Origin: JBCCDY01 sp039030555
GTDB lineage: Bacteria > Bacteroidota > Bacteroidia > Cytophagales > Cyclobacteriaceae
Direction: 5' to 3'
DNA: 64,000 bases
NCBI GenBank assembly: GCA_039030555.1
Contig: JBCCDY010000002.1
Span: forward strand, 310,001 to 374,000
This document shows, piece after piece, positions 1-9,789 of this stretch. The translations under genes were made by a program, and so were the position numbers. The notes under the pieces are model-generated. The model saw nothing but the letters and a program-made list of their open reading frames with translations, had not been told where the DNA came from and ran no database searches. The number at the start of each line of letters is the position of its first letter. Within the stretch, counting starts at the first letter, position 1.

Positions 1-182
1 GCAATGATTGAAAGAGGTGGAACCTAACCGTTATGAAACCAAGATTTCCTGGGATGAAACGGAAAATTTTAGGCCTTAGTCTAAATAAAGTATGTCAATT
101 ATAGTCCAACCATTTCACCTATAGGATTTTAGGTTTTAGATAGGAAATCCCCGACTTGAAGAAGGTTACCATTATATACGGC

Positions 183-194
183 CGGTTCGAACCG
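183..194. promoter_or_regulatory. 12-bp palindrome upstream of the TonB receptor
   Basis: CGGTTCGAACCG is a perfect palindrome 30 bp before the receptor start and could be an operator. The rest of the first 223 bases shows no supportable gene or structure. A short open frame ending at base 27 could be the tail of an upstream gene but is too short to judge. Confidence 0.25.
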
Positions 195-223
195 TACATT
201 CGAACATCATAAATTTTAAAAAA

Positions 224-2680
224 ATGGAACATTATCAGGAGAACAGTAGGAATAAAGAATTTTATACAATGAGGTTTACCGTTGTATTGCTAGGAATACT
301 TATAGCCCTGTTGATTAGTTTTACTTCTTTAGCACAAACCCAGGTTGTGAAAGGAACTATAAAAGATGCTCAAGCAGAGTACGAACTTATAGGCGCAACA
401 GTCGTCGTTTTGGATACCGATCCCCTTTTAGGTTCAACTACGGATGTAAATGGAAATTTCCGAATTGAAAATGTGCCTATTGGGCGCCAAACACTAGCGA
501 TTCAATACGTGGGCTATAAATCCATCACCTTACCGAATGTATTGGTAACCACAGGAAAAGAAGTGATACTTAGTATTAAGTTGGAAGAATCTGTTCAACA
601 ATTAGAAGAAATTGTTGTCACTTCCGATGCTGATAAGGATATGCCTTTGAATGAACTAGCCAAGGTAAGTGCTCGAACATTCAGCTTAGAAGAGGTTTTA
701 CGATACTCAGGAGGAAGAAGTGATGTGGCCAGATTAGCTTCCAGCTTCGCAGGTGTTAGTACCCCGGATGATTCCAGAAATGATATTGTTGTTCGTGGAA
801 ATTCGCCGACTGCTTTATTGTGGCGTATTGAGGGGCTCCCTATTGGTAATGTCAACCATTTTTCCACTCTAGGAACCACAGGCGGTCCAGTAAGTGCGCT
901 GAATACCAATTTATTAAGAACCTCTGATTTCATAACAGGAGCTTTCCCAGCCGAGTATGGAAATGCGAATGCTGCCGTTTTTGATATCAATTATAGAGAT
1001 GGAAACTCTGATACCTACGAGTTTACCGCTCAACTTGGAGCCTTTACAGGTTTAGAATTATTAGCTGAGGGCCCACTATCTAAAAATGAAGGTTCTTCTT
1101 TCTTAATATCATATCGTTATGGGATTGCGCGTTTTGCTACTCCGGGTACTTCCGGAAGTCCTATCTATCAGGACTTGGCCTTTAAGTTTAATCTGGGAAA
1201 AACTCCTCTGGGTAGAATTAGCTTTTTCGGACTGGGAGGATTAAGCAATATCGATTTCTTTGGTGATGATACGGATGAAGATGATCTGTTTGCCAACCCA
1301 AATGAAGATGCCTTTGTAGAAAGCCGATTGGGGCTGTTCGGAGTAAGTCAAACCCTTAGGTTGGGTAAAAACAGCTATTTGAAAAATACGTTTGGCTATT
1401 CCATTAATCAGAATGAGTTCGACCAGGATAATTTTGTTTTAGAATCTGAACCCAGAAGGGTATACAGGGCTACTGAAGCCGATAGTAATGATGATCGTTT
1501 TGCATACTCCACACAATTCAATACAAAGTTTAGTGCGAGAACGAGTTTACGAGCTGGGCTAACCGGAGAACTATTTTTCTTAAGGTCGAATGTAATTAAT
1601 CGCGATGACTTACCAACTTCAATCATACCAGATGATAACAATGATGGAGTACCCGACTTTTTTATTCAAGAGCGTGATACTGATGAGAATTTTTCCTTGA
1701 TCCAACCTTATGCACAAGCCGAATACAAGTTTACGGATGATATAAGTATTACTGGCGGGTTACATGCACAGTACTTTTCAGTAAACGATGATTTTGTAGT
1801 AGAACCCAGAGCAGCTTTGAGCTGGCAATTCAAACCTAATCAAAGTCTTAGTTTTGCTTATGGGCGTCATTCTCAAAATGTTCCTTTCCCAATATTATTC
1901 TTTCTGGAAGAAACTACCCCTGGGGTTTTGGAAGAAACCAACAGAGATCTGGAATTTATAAAAAGTAATCATTACGTAATTGGGTATGACCGCAAACTAG
2001 GTAGCGACTGGAGAATTAAAGCGGAAGCATATTATCAGGATATTTTTGATGTGCCTGTTGAGCAAAGCGATACCAGCTCATACTCAGTGATTAATCAAGG
2101 TGCAGACTTTGTGTTTGATGAACGGAGTTCTTTGGTTAATGAAGGAACGGCTTTTAACTACGGAGTAGAATTAACCATAGAAAAGTTCTTCAGCAACGAT
2201 TACTACGGCCTTTTAACAACTTCTATTTTTGAATCCAGGTATAAAGGTGCTGATGGAATTGAACGAAATACCGCTTTCAATAACAATTATGTCGTTAATC
2301 TACTCTTCGGTAGAGAATGGAAGATAGGTAAGGAGAAGCGAAACACATTTACGGTTGATACTCGCTTGTCGACCTCAGGAGGTAGACCTTTTACACCAGT
2401 AAATGTACAGGCTTCGATTGCCAGTAATAACGATGAGGTTCTTTTTGAAGATCGTGCCTTTTCAGAAAGATTAGACCCTTATTTAAGATGGGATGTAAAA
2501 TTTGGAGTACGTTTAGATAGCAAGAAAAAGAAAGTTTCTCACCAGTTCTTTCTGGATTTTCAAAATGTGCTTAACATCTCGAATGACTTCACCAGAAGGT
2601 TTAATGAAGTGACACAAGAAGCCAATACGGTAGAGCAAATTGGGTTTTTCCCGGATGTCTTATATAGGATCCAGTTTTAA
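224..2680 (+). CDS. TonB-dependent outer-membrane receptor with N-terminal carboxypeptidase-regulatory domain
   Basis: An 818-residue outer-membrane receptor, probably driven by TonB-ExbBD for uptake of an unknown large substrate. The order is: a signal peptide ending LAQ (about residue 38), a carboxypeptidase-regulatory beta-sandwich (about 42-130, with DVNGNFRIENVPIG), a plug with VVRGNSPTALLWRIEGLPI, then a long beta-barrel ending in an aromatic-rich strand and C-terminal Phe. No SusD-like partner is adjacent, so this is not a typical SusCD glycan locus. The ATG at 224 follows an A-rich stretch. A second ATG at 269 would give a shorter, more classical signal peptide and is equally possible. 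The substrate cannot be told from sequence. Confidence 0.9.
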   Translation: MEHYQENSRNKEFYTMRFTVVLLGILIALLISFTSLAQTQVVKGTIKDAQAEYELIGATVVVLDTDPLLGSTTDVNGNFRIENVPIGRQTLAIQYVGYKSITLPNVLVTTGKEVILSIKLEESVQQLEEIVVTSDADKDMPLNELAKVSARTFSLEEVLRYSGGRSDVARLASSFAGVSTPDDSRNDIVVRGNSPTALLWRIEGLPIGNVNHFSTLGTTGGPVSALNTNLLRTSDFITGAFPAEYGNANAAVFDINYRDGNSDTYEFTAQLGAFTGLELLAEGPLSKNEGSSFLISYRYGIARFATPGTSGSPIYQDLAFKFNLGKTPLGRISFFGLGGLSNIDFFGDDTDEDDLFANPNEDAFVESRLGLFGVSQTLRLGKNSYLKNTFGYSINQNEFDQDNFVLESEPRRVYRATEADSNDDRFAYSTQFNTKFSARTSLRAGLTGELFFLRSNVINRDDLPTSIIPDDNNDGVPDFFIQERDTDENFSLIQPYAQAEYKFTDDISITGGLHAQYFSVNDDFVVEPRAALSWQFKPNQSLSFAYGRHSQNVPFPILFFLEETTPGVLEETNRDLEFIKSNHYVIGYDRKLGSDWRIKAEAYYQDIFDVPVEQSDTSSYSVINQGADFVFDERSSLVNEGTAFNYGVELTIEKFFSNDYYGLLTTSIFESRYKGADGIERNTAFNNNYVVNLLFGREWKIGKEKRNTFTVDTRLSTSGGRPFTPVNVQASIASNNDEVLFEDRAFSERLDPYLRWDVKFGVRLDSKKKKVSHQFFLDFQNVLNISNDFTRRFNEVTQEANTVEQIGFFPDVLYRIQF

Positions 2681-2859
2681 GATCTGTATCCATTTTTTCA
2701 ATCGCATGAATTCTGATCCCGTTTGGTCTCTGAAGCTCTAAATTACAGTGTTTTGACTTTAGTAAACTGGTTTAATGATTAAATTCATAAGCCAGGCTGA
2801 CAGGAAACATTGCCAAAGCGAAATAAAAGACTATCATTTATGAAAAACGATAGACTATT

Positions 2860-3207
2860 ATGAAAAAACTTGTTTCAATGTTATCGTCAATTGTCTTGGT
2901 AAGCATGTTGGGAGGATGTGCTTCTACCGGACTCACCGTTTCTTCTCACCGCACGGATATTGAACTATCCGAGAATAACTATAAAGTAATTGCGACCAAT
3001 GTTATCGGAGAAGCGGATAGTGATGGGATAATAGGACTGAGTTTCGGAGTCGGTCAAGGTGCCTTACAGTTTTCGCTGATTCCGATAGAACGCAATCGTA
3101 CGCTTTATAAAAATGCCATGGAAAACCTTTGGTCTAATTTTGAAGTGAAGAATGGCAGCCCAATAAATCGCACTTTGGCATTGGTAAACGTACGTTTTGA
3201 TTCCTAG
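2860..3207 (+). CDS. small lipoprotein, DUF6567-like
   Basis: A 115-residue exported lipoprotein. The first 20 residues form a lipoprotein signal with lipobox MLGGC, so the mature protein starts at Cys20 and is probably anchored in the periplasm or outer membrane. The mature part has the pattern LSENNYKVIATNVIGEAD followed by a Gly-rich segment and a helix with YKNAMENLW. This resembles the Bacteroidota DUF6567 family from memory; that assignment is not verified. Function is unknown. It stands alone, 180 bp after the receptor gene, and a hairpin follows about 95 bp downstream. Confidence 0.75.
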   Translation: MKKLVSMLSSIVLVSMLGGCASTGLTVSSHRTDIELSENNYKVIATNVIGEADSDGIIGLSFGVGQGALQFSLIPIERNRTLYKNAMENLWSNFEVKNGSPINRTLALVNVRFDS

Positions 3208-3300
3208 GCACTTAATACTGTAGCTTATACTAAGTTGAAAGTAGTGATCATCGCTGACGTAGTAGAGTTTTATTGAAATCTTGTCAATTTAAACCATTTT

Positions 3301-3335
3301 CCGTGGTCTGCAGATTTGCAGGCCATGGTTTAATA
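3301..3335 (+). terminator. hairpin, possible terminator
   Basis: CCGTGGTCTGCA (3301-3312) pairs with TGCAGGCCATGG (3317-3328) around a GATT loop, 12 bp with two G-U wobbles, followed by TTTAATAAT. The T-tract is weak, so termination is only probable. Confidence 0.4.
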
Positions 3336-3411
3336 ATAGAGGGATATTCTAGATAAACAATATGAGAAGCTTATCTATTATCTTCATTAATCATAACTAT
3401 TTTATGCGAAT

Positions 3412-3831
3412 ATGACTCCTGCAGAAATCTTCAGATTAGTTAATACCATTATTTTACCGGCTTGGTTAATCCTTGTATTCTTTCCGAAAAAGAAATGGAG
3501 AAATCCGGTGATTTACACCTTTGCTGCACTCATGTCGGGTTTGTATTCCTTCCATGTGGTAACAGGTTTATCGAATTTTAATCCCGAAGTTTTCAATAGC
3601 CTTCAGGGTATTATGGATCTGTTTACTCAAGAAGAAGCAGTTCTTGCAGGCTGGATCCATTATTTGGTTTTCGACTTATTGGTAGGGAATTGGATTGTAA
3701 ACCAATCTATTAAGCACGGGATAAAGCATTATCTGGTGATTCCTTGTTTGTTTTTTTGTTTTATGTTCGGCCCACTAGGTTATCTTCTATTTTTCGTCAT
3801 AAAAACCATCAAAACTAAAAATGTTGTCTAG
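3412..3831 (+). CDS. ABA4-like family membrane protein (DUF4281)
   Basis: A 139-residue integral membrane protein with four predicted hydrophobic helices. It opens with EIFRLVNTIILPAWLILVFF and carries GWIHYLVFDLLVGNW in the third helix, both hallmarks of the ABA4-like (DUF4281) family. The plant member is required for neoxanthin formation, but bacterial members have no established reaction. Its stop overlaps the start of the next membrane-protein gene by 11 bp, so the two are probably translated together and may work together. No carotenoid genes are nearby, so a role in carotenoids is only a possibility. Confidence 0.8.
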   Translation: MTPAEIFRLVNTIILPAWLILVFFPKKKWRNPVIYTFAALMSGLYSFHVVTGLSNFNPEVFNSLQGIMDLFTQEEAVLAGWIHYLVFDLLVGNWIVNQSIKHGIKHYLVIPCLFFCFMFGPLGYLLFFVIKTIKTKNVV

Positions 3832-4615
3832 TACCTGGGACTATCTGTTTGAAACCAATAAGATTCTTGCTTATGGAAGTTTAATATTCTTATTGCTCAC
3901 TATAATTACCCTCATCCTAATTCCTTTGGAAAGTCGATTGGTTTTAGGGATCAACCTGTGGATAAAACCTTTAAAATTCAGCTTTTCTATTTTGATTTTT
4001 CTTTTAACAAGCCTCTGGATGATGGAAGTGATTGGTTATCAGGGTTTAAAAAAGGATATTTTAAGCTGGGTATTGGTCGCGACTATGCTCTTCGAAATAT
4101 TCTGTATCATTTTTCAGGCTGGTCGTGGGCAGTTATCTCATTTCAATGTTACAGATCCAATTGGTTCAGTCATGTTCCCATTAATGGCCTGGGCAATTAC
4201 CATAGCTTACCTGGTTTACGCATTGATACTTATTGATTCGTTTCGCTATCCTTTAAGCGTATCTCCCTCAATGCTGTGGGCTATTCGTTTAGGAATTCTT
4301 GTGTTCCTTTTTGGACTCATAAGTGGTTTCATGATGGGGGGAAGGTTACAACATACGGTTGGAGTTCCTGATGGCGGCCCGAGTTTACCATTTACAAATT
4401 GGAGTACAGTTGCAGGCGATTTAAGAGTCTCTCATTTTCTAAGCATACACGCAATACAAGTTCTTCCGATAGTAGCACTCGCACTTACTTATCTTCCTAA
4501 GCCTGTGCAATCAAATAGTCTGATTATCATATTAAGTACTGGAGGTTTTTACTTCTTATTTACCATCGCAACGCTCGTACAGGCTATACTCGGTAAGCCT
4601 TTTATCCGACTTTAA
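3821..4615 (+). CDS. conserved multi-TM membrane protein of unknown function
   Basis: A 264-residue protein with about seven hydrophobic helices and almost no soluble domain. I do not recognise a named family. Likely functional residues lie in the loops and helix ends: NLWIKPLKFSFS after helix 2, QAGRGQLSHFN after helix 3, and GDLRVSHFLSIHAIQVLP with three histidines near helix 6. The His-rich stretch could bind heme or metal, which is a guess. It overlaps the ABA4-like gene by 11 bp and forms a two-gene unit with it. Confidence 0.7.
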   Translation: MLSSTWDYLFETNKILAYGSLIFLLLTIITLILIPLESRLVLGINLWIKPLKFSFSILIFLLTSLWMMEVIGYQGLKKDILSWVLVATMLFEIFCIIFQAGRGQLSHFNVTDPIGSVMFPLMAWAITIAYLVYALILIDSFRYPLSVSPSMLWAIRLGILVFLFGLISGFMMGGRLQHTVGVPDGGPSLPFTNWSTVAGDLRVSHFLSIHAIQVLPIVALALTYLPKPVQSNSLIIILSTGGFYFLFTIATLVQAILGKPFIRL

Positions 4616-4781
4616 CTGAGGGATGAAGACGCTCATTTTCAGAAAACTAAGTTTTAGCAGATTTACTAACAGAACGGATTTAGCTGTTCATCGTGTCTAT
4701 CCCGTAGCTCATCGAAGAAATAGGATTTAGGGTTACTTGAGCGTAATTAATTCCATTAATATTGGAATAAAATCTCTTAAC

Positions 4782-5651
4782 ATGAACCTATCGAAAAAAT
4801 TTCTATCCATCCTTCCTATTTTTATTTGCTACACTTTGCTAGAAGTTCAAGCTCAAAACCTCATCAATGGATTTAGTGTGGGCAAAGGAAATTTTAACTT
4901 TTCATCTTCCTATACATACGAAACATTCGATGAACTTATCGTTGAAGATGAGGTGCGCGATATCAGTACAACATTAGGCGAGTTTGATGTAAATTCTATT
5001 TCACTTTACGGAGAATACGGTATTACTGATCGGCTCGATGTAATAGCTACATTACCATATATAATTACAATCGCTGATAACGGAATGAGGGAGATCAGGG
5101 AGGAAGGCTTTCAGGATATGTCTTTATTTTTGAAATATGCTTTTTACAGAAGGGACACTGAAAACACTTCCTTAAACGTAGTTGGAGCTGTTGGTTATTC
5201 ATTTCCAGTAAGTGACTATGATCCGACTACTTCGGTTAACATAGGAACTCATACGAATAATGCCCGCTTAGCATTGGCAGGAATTAACCGCTGGAAAAGT
5301 GGATTTTTCGCTGAAATCTCAAGCGAATATGCCATAAGGAATGAAGGAGCACCTAATTTACTATCGGGCCATGCAAAAGTTGGATGGCTTAATGATAAGT
5401 TTTATACGCATGTTTGGTATCAGTTCTCGGAGTGTTTTAATGGATCAGTGCTGGGACAACCCGAAAGAAATTACCAGGACCTCAATACGGATGCGCAACG
5501 TATAGGTGTTCTTGTAGCTTACAAAGTCATACCACGACTGAGTGTATTTACGGGTGCAGGTACTTTTCTAAATGGTGAAAATATAGCTAACACCAAATAC
5601 TTCGTTAACGTTGGTATATCAACCAGTCTGTATTTCCTTCAAGGTGTTTAA
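4782..5651 (+). CDS. outer-membrane beta-barrel protein
   Basis: A 289-residue secreted protein: a signal peptide ending VQAQ, then alternating amphipathic strands. The segment SLYGEYGITDRLDVIATLPYI recurs almost identically in the protein at 36825-37682, so the two are paralogues. The general look is of the 'meta-pathway phenol degradation'-type transporter barrels, but no substrate can be inferred. An in-frame TTG at 4737 would add 15 residues. The ATG at 4782 is chosen because it starts a canonical signal peptide directly. Confidence 0.75.
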   Translation: MNLSKKFLSILPIFICYTLLEVQAQNLINGFSVGKGNFNFSSSYTYETFDELIVEDEVRDISTTLGEFDVNSISLYGEYGITDRLDVIATLPYIITIADNGMREIREEGFQDMSLFLKYAFYRRDTENTSLNVVGAVGYSFPVSDYDPTTSVNIGTHTNNARLALAGINRWKSGFFAEISSEYAIRNEGAPNLLSGHAKVGWLNDKFYTHVWYQFSECFNGSVLGQPERNYQDLNTDAQRIGVLVAYKVIPRLSVFTGAGTFLNGENIANTKYFVNVGISTSLYFLQGV

Positions 5652-5698
5652 GGGAAATGAAGTGGGTTTTAGTGACTGTTCAGGTTGTATCAGGTGCT

Positions 5699-8600
5699 TT
5701 AGGCTTTTTCAATCCATTTCCTGGCTTCCACAAAGGGAATAATCCACGGACTAACTTCATCTGATTTCCTTTCTTCAGGATAGTTGGCCCAATTCCATGA
5801 AAAGAGTGAACGTTCTAAATGGGGCATAATAGCCAAATGTCTTCCATTTTCAGAGTGAATGGCTGCAAAATCATAATCGGAACCATTGGGGTTTCCTGGA
5901 TAGGCCGAATAACTATATTTAGCAGAAATAGCATAATGACTTTCTTCTTTCGGAACATCAAACTTTCCTTCACCGTGGGCCATCCATATTCCTAATCTTG
6001 AACCCGATAAGCTTTTAAGCATTACACTTTCGTTATCCGGAATATCAATCGTGAGGAAAGAACATTCAAATTTTCCGGATTCATTATGCCTCATCTTTGG
6101 ATGTTCAGAATCTCCGGTATTGATCAACTCCAACTCCATCATAAGTTGACAGCCATTACAAACACCTAAACTCAGGGTGTCTTCACGAGCATAGAAATTA
6201 TCGAGGGCCATTTTAGCTTTTTCGTTGTAAAGAAAGGCTCCGGCCCAACCTTTGGCCGAACCTAGCACATCTGAGTTCGAAAAACCACCTACAAAAACGA
6301 TCATATTTACATCGCTCAAATCTTCTCTTCCGGCGATTAGGTCGGTCATGTGAATGTCTTTCACATCGAAACCTGCTAAATAAAGCGCATAAGCCATCTC
6401 TCGATCGCTATTCACTCCTTTTTCCCTAATGATTGCTGCTTTAACTCCCGAAGGCTTTCGTTTTCTGGAGAGGCCTAAGTCTTCCAGTTTTCCGGTGTGT
6501 TGTTTTGGGAAACGGAAATTTAGAGGCTGGCTTTTATAGTTTTCATATCTTTTTTTAGCCAATTCCGATTTGGTTTGTTCCGAATCAAGTAGGAACGAAG
6601 TCTCAAACCAAATATCCCTTAATTCATCAATATCTAAATCGATCTTTTCTTGATTATGTAGAATCTCAAATTTTCTACCTTTTATAATCTGGCCGATTTC
6701 AGCGAAGTCTATATTTTGGTTTTCTAAACGATCAATAAATTTTTTAGAAGAAGCTTGAATAAGGAGTCCTGGATTTTCACTGAAAACAATCTGAGTTAAC
6801 GGAGTGTCAGAACACGAATTTAGATTGATTTGCAACCCGATTTCGTCCTCTGGAAAACACATCTCTAGTAAACTCACGATCAGTCCACCGGAGGATACAT
6901 CGTGGCCGGCTAAGATTTCACCTTCGGAAATTGCATTCTGAATTTCGTCAAAAACAGTTTTGATTTGATTTGCCTCTAAGGGTTCAGGAACACTTGAACC
7001 CAACTGACCTAGAACTTGACCAAAACTACTTCCACCAAGGTGAAAGTTGCTATCAGCCAGGTTAATGTAGATTAGTTTACTTTCATAATCCTTCTTTAGA
7101 TTAGGCGAAACCGCTTTTCGAACTTCTTTAGCTTGTGCAGTGGCTGAGATGATCACCGTTCCCGGAGAATAGACCTCTGTACCGTCCGGATATTTTTGTT
7201 TCATCGAAAGGGAGTCCTTTCCAGTTGGAATATTTATACCAAGATCGATTGCAAATTGGGCAACAGCTTCTACTGCTCTGTACAGTCGATCATTCTCACC
7301 TGAATTTTTTGCCGGCCACATCCAGTTGGCACTTAGCGAAACAGATCTGATCCCATCTGCTAAAGGTGCCCAGACCAGGTTTGTTAAGGCTTTGGTGATT
7401 GCCAAACGACTACCTGCTTCCGGGTTGATGATTGAAGCCACAGGCGCATGTCCGATGCTTGTCGCGATACCAGAATTGGAACTGAAATCGATGGTGGTTA
7501 TCGCTACATTATTAAGTGGTAGTTGAATAGAACCACAGCTTTGCTGTAAGGCAACTTTTCCTGTCACGCACCGATCTACTTTGTTGGTAAGCCAATCTTT
7601 ACAAGCAACGGCCTCTAGTCTTAATACCTTTTCAAGGTTTTCCTTAAAATGAGCTGGTTCATAAGAGATGTCTTCGAAGTTTTCTTGAACCACCTGGTCT
7701 CTCAACTCTACCTGAGGGGAGCTCCCGAACATATGGGAGAGTTCCCAGTCTATAGGTGAATCTCCGGTTTTTTCATCGGTAAACTTAAAGTACATATCGT
7801 TGGTCACTTCGCCAACAACATACATAGGAGCTCTTTCTCTTTCGGAAATCCTTTTCAAAAGCTCCAGGTCTGATTCAGCAATCACCAATCCCATTCTTTC
7901 CTGGGACTCATTTCCTGCAATTTCTTTGTAGGAAAGGGTCTGGTCTCCGATGGGAAGCTTGTTCAAATATATCGTTCCGCCAACTTCTTCAACAAGTTCT
8001 GAAAGGCAATTTAAGTGCCCTCCTGCGCCATGGTCGTGAATAGAGATTATTGGGTTATTAGCATGCTCAGAAAATGCACGGATTACGTTGGAAACCCTCT
8101 TTTGCATTTCCGGATTTGCCCTTTGCACTGCATTAAGCTCAAGGTTTTTGCTGAAGTTTCCTGTGTCGACAGAAGAAACTGCTCCTCCACCCATTCCAAT
8201 CCTATAGTTATCGCCACCCATAACGACGATCAAGTCGCCTTTTCTAGGCTTATTTTTTTGAGCATGCTCTTGTTTAGCATAACCGATACCTCCAGCCAGC
8301 ATAATGACTTTATCGAAACCATAATGCTTTAAAGGCCCGGAATGCTCAAAAGTAAGTAGGCTACCACAAATTAAAGGTTGGCCGAATTTGTTTCCGAAAT
8401 CACTTGCGCCATTAGAAGCTTTGATCAGGATCTCTGTAGGGGTTTGATATAACCATTCTCGTTCCGCAAACTGATTGACCCAGTCCCTATCTTTTCCAAT
8501 TCTTGGATAAGAAGTCATATAAACTGCTGTTCCTGCAATTGGAATAGCTGCCGTTCCACCGGCCATTCTATCTCTGATTTCGCCACCGGAACCTGTTGAA

Positions 8601-9382
8601 GCACCGTAGAAAGGTTCGACTGTGGTAGGAAAATTGTGAGTTTCCGCCTTTAAAGAAATCAGCGATTCTATTTCTTTCGTCTCAAAATAAGAGCCTTGAG
8701 ATTGATCTTCAGGAGAGAATTGCTCTACTACAGGCCCTTTAACAAAAGCCACATTATCCTTATACGCTGAAACAATATAATTCGGATTGGCTTTTGAAGT
8801 GGCTTTGACCAGTTGAAATAAAGTAGAAGGCTTTTCAACGCCATCAATAATGAACTTGCCATTGAAGATTTTATGACGACAGTGCTCCGAATTAACCTGC
8901 GAAAAGCCAAAAACCTCGCTATCTGTGAGTGGCCTTCCCAGTTGTTCGCTAACGGTATTTAAGTAACCTATTTCTTCAGGACTTAATGCCAGCCCTTCTG
9001 CTAAATTATATTCTGTAATGTTTTCAATGTATTGAATGGATTCCGGGCTGTGGTTAATGATGAAAATGTGTTCATTCAACTCATCATACCTCTTTTGAAG
9101 CATGGGATCGAAATGACCTTCAAAATGGTCTTCTGATATAAATTCTTCTATGCGTTTTACAGACTCAATTCCGGATATTTTGAAGATCTCAACAGCGTTG
9201 GTACTCCATGGACTAACCATTTCCTTTCTAGGTCCAATAAATCTGTTTTTAATTGTTGGTTTATCCAGATAAGTAGCCCCACTTAAAAGCCATTTGATCC
9301 GCCCCAGCTCTTCATCGGAGAAAGCAGTTTCGTGTTCAATAGTATAAGTGGACTGGTGATTAGAAGTGAAGAATGATATCAT
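5699..9382 (-). CDS. purL: phosphoribosylformylglycinamidine synthase (single-chain PurL)
   Basis: The 1227-residue cytoplasmic enzyme of purine synthesis that converts FGAR, ATP and glutamine to FGAM. It is the large single-chain form (E. coli about 1295 residues). The order is: an N-terminal domain with the SEHCRHKIF motif, two synthase halves (including KAETHNFPTTVEPF and TGKDSLSMKQK), and a C-terminal class I glutaminase with nucleophile Cys in LGVCNGCQLMM and the HLE of the catalytic dyad in MPHLERSLFSWNW. The reading frame extends to a TTG at 9412, but the ATG at 9382 is the better start. It is monocistronic and runs opposite to the genes on its left. Confidence 0.97.
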   Translation of the reverse strand: MISFFTSNHQSTYTIEHETAFSDEELGRIKWLLSGATYLDKPTIKNRFIGPRKEMVSPWSTNAVEIFKISGIESVKRIEEFISEDHFEGHFDPMLQKRYDELNEHIFIINHSPESIQYIENITEYNLAEGLALSPEEIGYLNTVSEQLGRPLTDSEVFGFSQVNSEHCRHKIFNGKFIIDGVEKPSTLFQLVKATSKANPNYIVSAYKDNVAFVKGPVVEQFSPEDQSQGSYFETKEIESLISLKAETHNFPTTVEPFYGASTGSGGEIRDRMAGGTAAIPIAGTAVYMTSYPRIGKDRDWVNQFAEREWLYQTPTEILIKASNGASDFGNKFGQPLICGSLLTFEHSGPLKHYGFDKVIMLAGGIGYAKQEHAQKNKPRKGDLIVVMGGDNYRIGMGGGAVSSVDTGNFSKNLELNAVQRANPEMQKRVSNVIRAFSEHANNPIISIHDHGAGGHLNCLSELVEEVGGTIYLNKLPIGDQTLSYKEIAGNESQERMGLVIAESDLELLKRISERERAPMYVVGEVTNDMYFKFTDEKTGDSPIDWELSHMFGSSPQVELRDQVVQENFEDISYEPAHFKENLEKVLRLEAVACKDWLTNKVDRCVTGKVALQQSCGSIQLPLNNVAITTIDFSSNSGIATSIGHAPVASIINPEAGSRLAITKALTNLVWAPLADGIRSVSLSANWMWPAKNSGENDRLYRAVEAVAQFAIDLGINIPTGKDSLSMKQKYPDGTEVYSPGTVIISATAQAKEVRKAVSPNLKKDYESKLIYINLADSNFHLGGSSFGQVLGQLGSSVPEPLEANQIKTVFDEIQNAISEGEILAGHDVSSGGLIVSLLEMCFPEDEIGLQINLNSCSDTPLTQIVFSENPGLLIQASSKKFIDRLENQNIDFAEIGQIIKGRKFEILHNQEKIDLDIDELRDIWFETSFLLDSEQTKSELAKKRYENYKSQPLNFRFPKQHTGKLEDLGLSRKRKPSGVKAAIIREKGVNSDREMAYALYLAGFDVKDIHMTDLIAGREDLSDVNMIVFVGGFSNSDVLGSAKGWAGAFLYNEKAKMALDNFYAREDTLSLGVCNGCQLMMELELINTGDSEHPKMRHNESGKFECSFLTIDIPDNESVMLKSLSGSRLGIWMAHGEGKFDVPKEESHYAISAKYSYSAYPGNPNGSDYDFAAIHSENGRHLAIMPHLERSLFSWNWANYPEERKSDEVSPWIIPFVEARKWIEKA

Positions 9383-9451
9383 AAAAACAAAGCGAAATCC
9401 TTGAAAGGGCAAAAGTAAGTTTTAAAAAACTAATTCGCTTTGAGTTTGTAA

Positions 9452-9789
9452 CTAATCTTCTTTCAAGAGCAGGGCAATTTCCTCTTTAAGTTTAGGCAGG
9501 TCGTTTGAAATGATTCCCCAAACTATAATTTCATCTACATTATCATATGCATATATCACCCAATTTTTAGTATCAACTATTCTTCTTGCGTTACTGATCT
9601 CGAATTTGGATTCCAGTTTCAAGATTCTGTTCATGGCTTCACCAATAATTTCAATCTCTCTTTCGATCGCCCTTCTAAGCATCTTGTTTTTTGAAAAATG
9701 TTGAAGTCTCTTTTCCCGTCTAAGTATTCTTCGATGGAACTTATAGAAGTTTTTATGTCAAATAAAGATTTTTTGATTTCAAGCTTCAT
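9452..9789 (-). pseudogene. hepT: HepT-like toxin (DUF86), frameshifted
   Basis: A HepT RNase-toxin homologue broken by one missing base. Reading from the ATG at 9789 gives MKLEIKKSLFDIKTS...DFNIFQKT. The family continues with LRRAIEREIEIIGEA, but here that lies in the -1 frame, starting near 9682. The break is at the T6 run 9687-9692 (A6 in the coding strand); one extra A would restore the whole domain. The catalytic R-N-x3-H-x-Y motif also reads KNWVIYAY, so both Arg and His are replaced. The start overlaps the mntA stop by 11 bp, the usual operon layout. It is either a true pseudogene or a homopolymer error, but the lost catalytic residues argue for real decay. Confidence 0.8.

Noticed and set aside
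1..27. Tail of an upstream gene at the left edge
   Set aside because: Only eight codons before a stop and no recognisable sequence.
8015..8332. 105-codon plus-strand open frame
   Set aside because: Antisense shadow of purL.
9680..9700. Programmed -1 frameshift joining the two HepT halves
   Set aside because: The run is read C AAA AAA CA in frame and does not give an X-XXY-YYZ slippery heptamer; the catalytic residues are also lost, so decay is simpler.
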